Positions 60,907-64,000 of a stretch of DNA of 64,000 bases are shown in pieces. Source of the stretch: Pontibacillus salipaludis. GTDB lineage: Bacteria; Bacillota; Bacilli; Bacillales; BH030062. The first letter of the stretch is position 1, and each line of letters opens with the position of its first letter. Position numbers and translations under genes: made by a program. The notes beneath the pieces were generated by a model. That model worked only from the letters and a program-made list of their open reading frames with translations. It did no database searches and was not told where the DNA came from. Where the stretch lies: positions 62,001-126,000 of the forward strand of contig NZ_BMIN01000012.1 of the NCBI RefSeq assembly GCF_014642405.1, given 5' to 3'.

Positions 60907-61964
60907 TGTGGTACCTCCTTGAAGTGTATGCGTTTTTCTTCTACGAGTGGCATAACGTCCCGGCTGAAGCGCTCCATCTCTTCTAGCTGCGGTGAGCATT
61001 GAAGGAGGAGTAGGTCGAGCCCAGCTTGTTCGTATTGTAAAATGCGATCAGCAATTTGCTCGGGTGTGCCAATCAGTTTTGGACGAAGTCCTCTATTTGA
61101 AACGGAATAATCCTGTAGGTCGACTTGTTGTTCAAGCTGTGACTTGCTTGTGAAATCACTGTATCCCGCGTAAGCTCCAGAATCTTTTACATCTGTAATC
61201 CGGTTTAATTCCTGAAGTGCTTCTTCTTCTGTATTGCGGCAAATGACGTAAGCGGCCATTCCGAAAGATTGGAACGGGGCGTGACCGGCTTCCTTGCGTC
61301 TCTCTTTCATATCATCGATCTTTGTTTTAATTTCATCGACCGTTCCGCCATGCATGACATAGGCGTCACAGTGATTGACGATTGTTTCTTTTCCTCGTGG
61401 ACTTTCACCACCTGCGTAAAGCTTCGGATAAGGCTTTTGCACAGGTTTTGGGTGAAGGTGGGTATTCTCAATGGAATAAAACTTCCCGTCGTAGCTAACG
61501 GGTTCTTCTTTTGTCCAAAGAGATTTTAACACTCTTAGAAATTCATCGGTTCGATCATAGCGTTCATCGTGTGCAGTGAACGATCCTCCGTATTGTTTGG
61601 CTTCTTCTTGCCACCAGGCGGATACGACATTTAAGGTGAAGCGGCCTCCTGAGATTTGATCAATATTCGCGGCCATTTTAGCTGTTACTGCTGCATTATG
61701 AAAATTAGGTCTGACTGCGGCCATGATTTCTGTAGTTTCACTCACAGCTGCAAGGCCTGCTGCTGTTGTCCAGGCTTCTAAGGAATCCTGATCGGTTCCT
61801 TTTATATCATTTAAATACAACTCCGCAATAAGGGTTGTATCAAATCCTAACTGTTCCCCTCGTTGAATGACTTTCTTGGCATAGTCGAATGTTGGAGGCA
61901 TGCTTTCATCCTCAACATTCCTAAGCCACCCTCCGAAAATCGGTAACCAATATCCGTACCTCAC
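60903..61964 (-). CDS. LLM-class flavin-dependent monooxygenase (SsuD/SfnG-like)
   Basis: 353-residue luciferase-like monooxygenase using reduced FMN and oxygen. Group motifs: YGYWLPIFGGWLRNVEDE at the N-terminus, AVRPNFHNAAVTAKMAANIDQISGGRF near 90-116, VVSAWWQEEAKQYG, KLYAGGESPRG, and LIGTPEQIADRI. Closest in feel to sulphonate or sulphone monooxygenases. The GTG at 61964 has AGAGGAG nine bases upstream; the longer frame to 62006 lacks a site. First gene of the operon under a SAM riboswitch, so it is probably induced when methionine/SAM is scarce. Confidence 0.88.
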   Translation of the reverse strand: MRYGYWLPIFGGWLRNVEDESMPPTFDYAKKVIQRGEQLGFDTTLIAELYLNDIKGTDQDSLEAWTTAAGLAAVSETTEIMAAVRPNFHNAAVTAKMAANIDQISGGRFTLNVVSAWWQEEAKQYGGSFTAHDERYDRTDEFLRVLKSLWTKEEPVSYDGKFYSIENTHLHPKPVQKPYPKLYAGGESPRGKETIVNHCDAYVMHGGTVDEIKTKIDDMKERRKEAGHAPFQSFGMAAYVICRNTEEEALQELNRITDVKDSGAYAGYSDFTSKSQLEQQVDLQDYSVSNRGLRPKLIGTPEQIADRILQYEQAGLDLLLLQCSPQLEEMERFSRDVMPLVEEKRIHFKEVPQ

Positions 61965-62070
61965 CTGACTCAGCTCCTCTTTATAATAGTATATCAGATT
62001 AAACAACCCAAGTTACTTGGAATTAAACGTTACGCGTCCAATTTCCTTCTATATATATGAAGGAAGGTAC

Positions 62071-62245
62071 TAAAAAACCCCCTCAACTTGTCCTTGAGAC
62101 GAGATGAGAGGGTTCTGAATACGAGTCCCGCTCTCTCATCTTTCAGGCTTTCACCTGATTGGAATTGGCACGGTATTCACATCAGAACCCGTTGCCGAGG
62201 TTTCAAAGGGCCAGTCCCTCCACCTCTCTTGATAAGAAGAGTTAA
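62071..62245 (-). promoter_or_regulatory. SAM-I riboswitch (S-box)
   Basis: Read on the minus strand: CTTATCAAGAGAGGTGGAGG, then GACTGGCCC, AAACCTCGGCAAC and the closing GATGAGAG of P1 (aptamer about 62243-62131). A terminator with a CTCAA..TTGAGGGGG stem and T-run at 62071-62115 is the expression platform. SAM binding should stop transcription of the monooxygenase/ATP-grasp operon. Confidence 0.95.
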
Positions 62246-62512
62246 TTTTCGAACTTTTTTGTTGATGATTATATTACGCTCTTATGAGTGAGTTGTCAAT
62301 GAAATGTAAGTCAAAACTTTCACCTAAAAATTACGTGCTCTTTTTTGTTGGATAAAGGGAATGGTTCTAATGACCCACGGCAAAAGGGGTCTTCCGTCCT
62401 GATTCGGGGAGACGAAATGTTTGCTAAACTAATACTAAGGAAATATTTTTGAATTTTCAGCATCTTTGTTGAACACATACAACGAGTCCACTATGGTATG
62501 GGGGAATCTTTG

Positions 62513-63778
62513 GTGCACATTGGGAGAAGAATTAAATACGTAAGGCAATTACGTGGTTTATCGCAGAGTGAGCTTAGTGTTGGGGTGGTTTCATCTACTC
62601 ATCTCAGCAATATTGAATCTGGTAAGTACATTCCGTCTAAAGATATTCTTGTGCTTTTTGCGGACAAGCTTGAGGTAGATCAGGACTACTTGTGTGAGTA
62701 CGAGAAGAAAGATCAGACTTTAATCGATCAAGTTATAGAACTGAAAGATGCGGTCATTATTGGTGACGGCCCTAGAGTAGAGAAACTGTTAAATCATTTG
62801 GAATCTCAGGAGGACGAAGTTGTTCAAGGTATGTATAGTGAACTCTTATATACGCTCATTAAAGGTGCCCATTTCATGAAAACAGGGAGCCATTCAGAAG
62901 AACTGACTTCGATTCAACTACTAGTAAACCTTTATATAAAAGAAGGGGAGAAGCTAGACGATCCGGTACTTTTGTCGTTCTATGACTACTATTATGGTTT
63001 GTATCACTTTCAACACAACCATATTCAAAAGAGCTTAAAGCACTATTATAGACTCGTCGCGAATACACAGGATGAATTAGAGAAGGGCTTGTTCTTCTAT
63101 AATATCTCTTTGCTCCATAAGCAAAACAGAGAGTACTATAAAGCGATCGAAGCAGCCAAAGAGTGTCTTCATGTGTTCCAACAAAAGCTCGAATGGGATC
63201 GGTTAGGCGAAACGTATAATATGATAGGGGTCATACATTGGGAGATGGGTGAGTGTGAAACGGCAATGGAGTACCTTCTCAAGGGAGAGAAGATTGTCTC
63301 CATGACGAATAATGAGAAGTTAAAGAGCCGCATCCATCATAATTGTGGACTCATTAATAAACAACTTGGTGACTATGGGGCGGCCATCTATTATTTCAGG
63401 AAGTCTATAGAAGAAAAGTCTACTATTTGCGACGTGGATAGTATCATTCTTCCTTATCATTCGTTAATTGGTTGTTTAATCGATCGAAATAAAATCGATG
63501 AAGCGAAAACCGTTCTTTCACATGCAAGACAACAATGCCAATTGGAGAAAGATCAATATTATTTAAGAGAATTAGAGGCATTTATTCTTGAAAAAGAAGA
63601 CAGGTTTGAAGATTTCGAACGATGTATGAATCAATTAATAAGGGAATTAGAAGAAATGAAATATCATAATAAGTTAAAAGGTCTCTATGAACGCCTTGGA
63701 GATTATTACTATAAGAACAGGAAATATAAATTAGCTGCCGTATATATGAAAAAAGAAATTCAGTTAAATTCTGTCTAG
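62513..63778 (+). CDS. RRNPP-type quorum-sensing regulator (HTH_XRE + TPR)
   Basis: About 421 residues. The N-terminal XRE helix-turn-helix (IGRRIKYVRQLRGLSQSELSVG, then STHLSNIESGKYIPSKDI) is followed by a helical array of TPR-like repeats (YYGLYHFQHNHIQKSLKHYY, YNMIGVIHWEMGECETAMEYL, NCGLINKQLGDYGAAIYYF, YERLGDYYYKNRKYKLAAVYM). This is the layout of peptide-binding regulators such as NprR (similar length). GTG 62513 is the best start behind GGGGGAA; ATG 62498 lacks a site. A secreted-peptide gene follows, the standard receptor-pheromone order. Confidence 0.87.
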   Translation: MHIGRRIKYVRQLRGLSQSELSVGVVSSTHLSNIESGKYIPSKDILVLFADKLEVDQDYLCEYEKKDQTLIDQVIELKDAVIIGDGPRVEKLLNHLESQEDEVVQGMYSELLYTLIKGAHFMKTGSHSEELTSIQLLVNLYIKEGEKLDDPVLLSFYDYYYGLYHFQHNHIQKSLKHYYRLVANTQDELEKGLFFYNISLLHKQNREYYKAIEAAKECLHVFQQKLEWDRLGETYNMIGVIHWEMGECETAMEYLLKGEKIVSMTNNEKLKSRIHHNCGLINKQLGDYGAAIYYFRKSIEEKSTICDVDSIILPYHSLIGCLIDRNKIDEAKTVLSHARQQCQLEKDQYYLRELEAFILEKEDRFEDFERCMNQLIRELEEMKYHNKLKGLYERLGDYYYKNRKYKLAAVYMKKEIQLNSV

Positions 63779-63866
63779 TGAATGCTGCTTGTGTCTATGC
63801 GCGTGTGTGAATTAAGAAGCTTTGCAAAACTTTTTGTTAATGCGATCAATTTTCCCTGATGTTTTT

Positions 63867-63883
63867 GTAATGTTTTGTATTAC
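63867..63883. promoter_or_regulatory. 17 bp inverted repeat, candidate operator
   Basis: GTAAT-N7-ATTAC ahead of the promoter of the peptide gene; a plausible binding site for the adjacent regulator. Confidence 0.4.
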
Positions 63884-63893
63884 CCCTTAATTA

Positions 63894-63922
63894 TTCAAAA
63901 TAATCTAAAAAATAGGTATAAT
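63894..63922 (+). promoter_or_regulatory. Promoter of the peptide gene
   Basis: Weak -35 TTCAAA, 17 base spacer, perfect TATAAT. A weak -35 would suit an activator. Confidence 0.6.
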
Positions 63923-63952
63923 GAGTATAGATTAATCAAGGAGGGCTAACAC

Positions 63953-64000
63953 GTGAAAAAGTTAACGACTGTAGTAGCAGCTATTCTACTAACACTAGGT
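63953..64000 (+). CDS. Secreted peptide precursor (3' partial), candidate pheromone
   Basis: GTG seven bases behind a perfect AAGGAGGG opens 16 codons that run off the window. The product begins MKKLTTVVAAILLTLG, a Sec signal start (KK then hydrophobic core). Position right behind an RRNPP receptor, with its own promoter and a palindrome, marks it as the likely pro-pheromone, as with nprX behind nprR. The rest is not visible, so an unrelated small secreted protein remains possible. Confidence 0.7.
   Translation, partial: MKKLTTVVAAILLTLG

Overview
This window looks like chromosomal DNA of a Gram-positive, endospore-forming Bacillaceae. Gene content and order follow the Bacillus subtilis yjbA-to-yjcH segment closely: yjbA, trpS, oppABCDF, yjbC, spx, yjbE, mecA, coiA, pepF, yjbH, yjbI, yjbK, yjbM, nadK, yjbO, prpE, yjbQ, fabI, cotO, cotZ, yjcA, yjcF, yjcG, yjcH. 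Strong AGGAGG ribosome sites, TTG and GTG starts, a T-box, an S-box, a FapR box and late-sporulation promoters all fit. Acidic proteins, a TRAP-TAXI transporter and abundant GC-rich inverted repeats suggest a halotolerant genus near Halobacillus or Pontibacillus; the genus is inference. No rRNA, tRNA, insertion sequence, prophage or CRISPR array was seen.

Layout. 1-10.7 kb: end of yjbA, T-box-controlled trpS, a DUF3899 membrane protein, a secreted glycosidase-like protein preceded by a coupled 30-codon ORF, an Lrp-type regulator and the oligopeptide permease operon. 11-28 kb: a stress and proteolysis block (yjbC, spx, mecA, the Spx adaptor spxH, truncated haemoglobin, relQ, nadK, prpE) with cls, coiA, pepF and rodA; the small RNA RoxS/RsaE lies downstream of spxH. 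28-36.5 kb: mgtE, a cation/proton antiporter, the threonine operon hom-thrC-thrB and FapR-controlled fabI. 36.9-40.6 kb: a sporulation cluster (cotO, cotZ, yjcA and several small unrecognised genes). 40.6-48.5 kb: an MBL hydrolase, a DUF421 membrane protein, yjcF/G/H and a TAXI-TRAP uptake system. 48.6-58.9 kb: an accessory stretch with a chemoreceptor under a sigma-D promoter, an ECF sigma/anti-sigma pair, a secreted lamin-tail/phospholipase D protein, acetyltransferases, and an operon joining an MNT nucleotidyltransferase, a NUDIX hydrolase and an ANT(6)-like adenylyltransferase. 59-64 kb: a HAD phosphatase, a SAM-riboswitch-controlled operon of a flavin monooxygenase and an ATP-grasp ligase, and an RRNPP-type regulator followed by the first codons of a secreted peptide cut off by the window end.

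Two classes of non-coding repeat stand out. Copies of a roughly 130 bp GC-rich inverted repeat recur between genes in both orientations; their long stems differ in sequence but stay complementary, while the inner boxes are conserved. Three arrays of degenerate 21 bp units, each with its own consensus, sit directly behind intrinsic terminators.

The best candidates for undescribed biology are the S-box monooxygenase/ATP-grasp operon, the RRNPP receptor-peptide pair at the right edge, the covarying inverted-repeat family and the 21 bp arrays.
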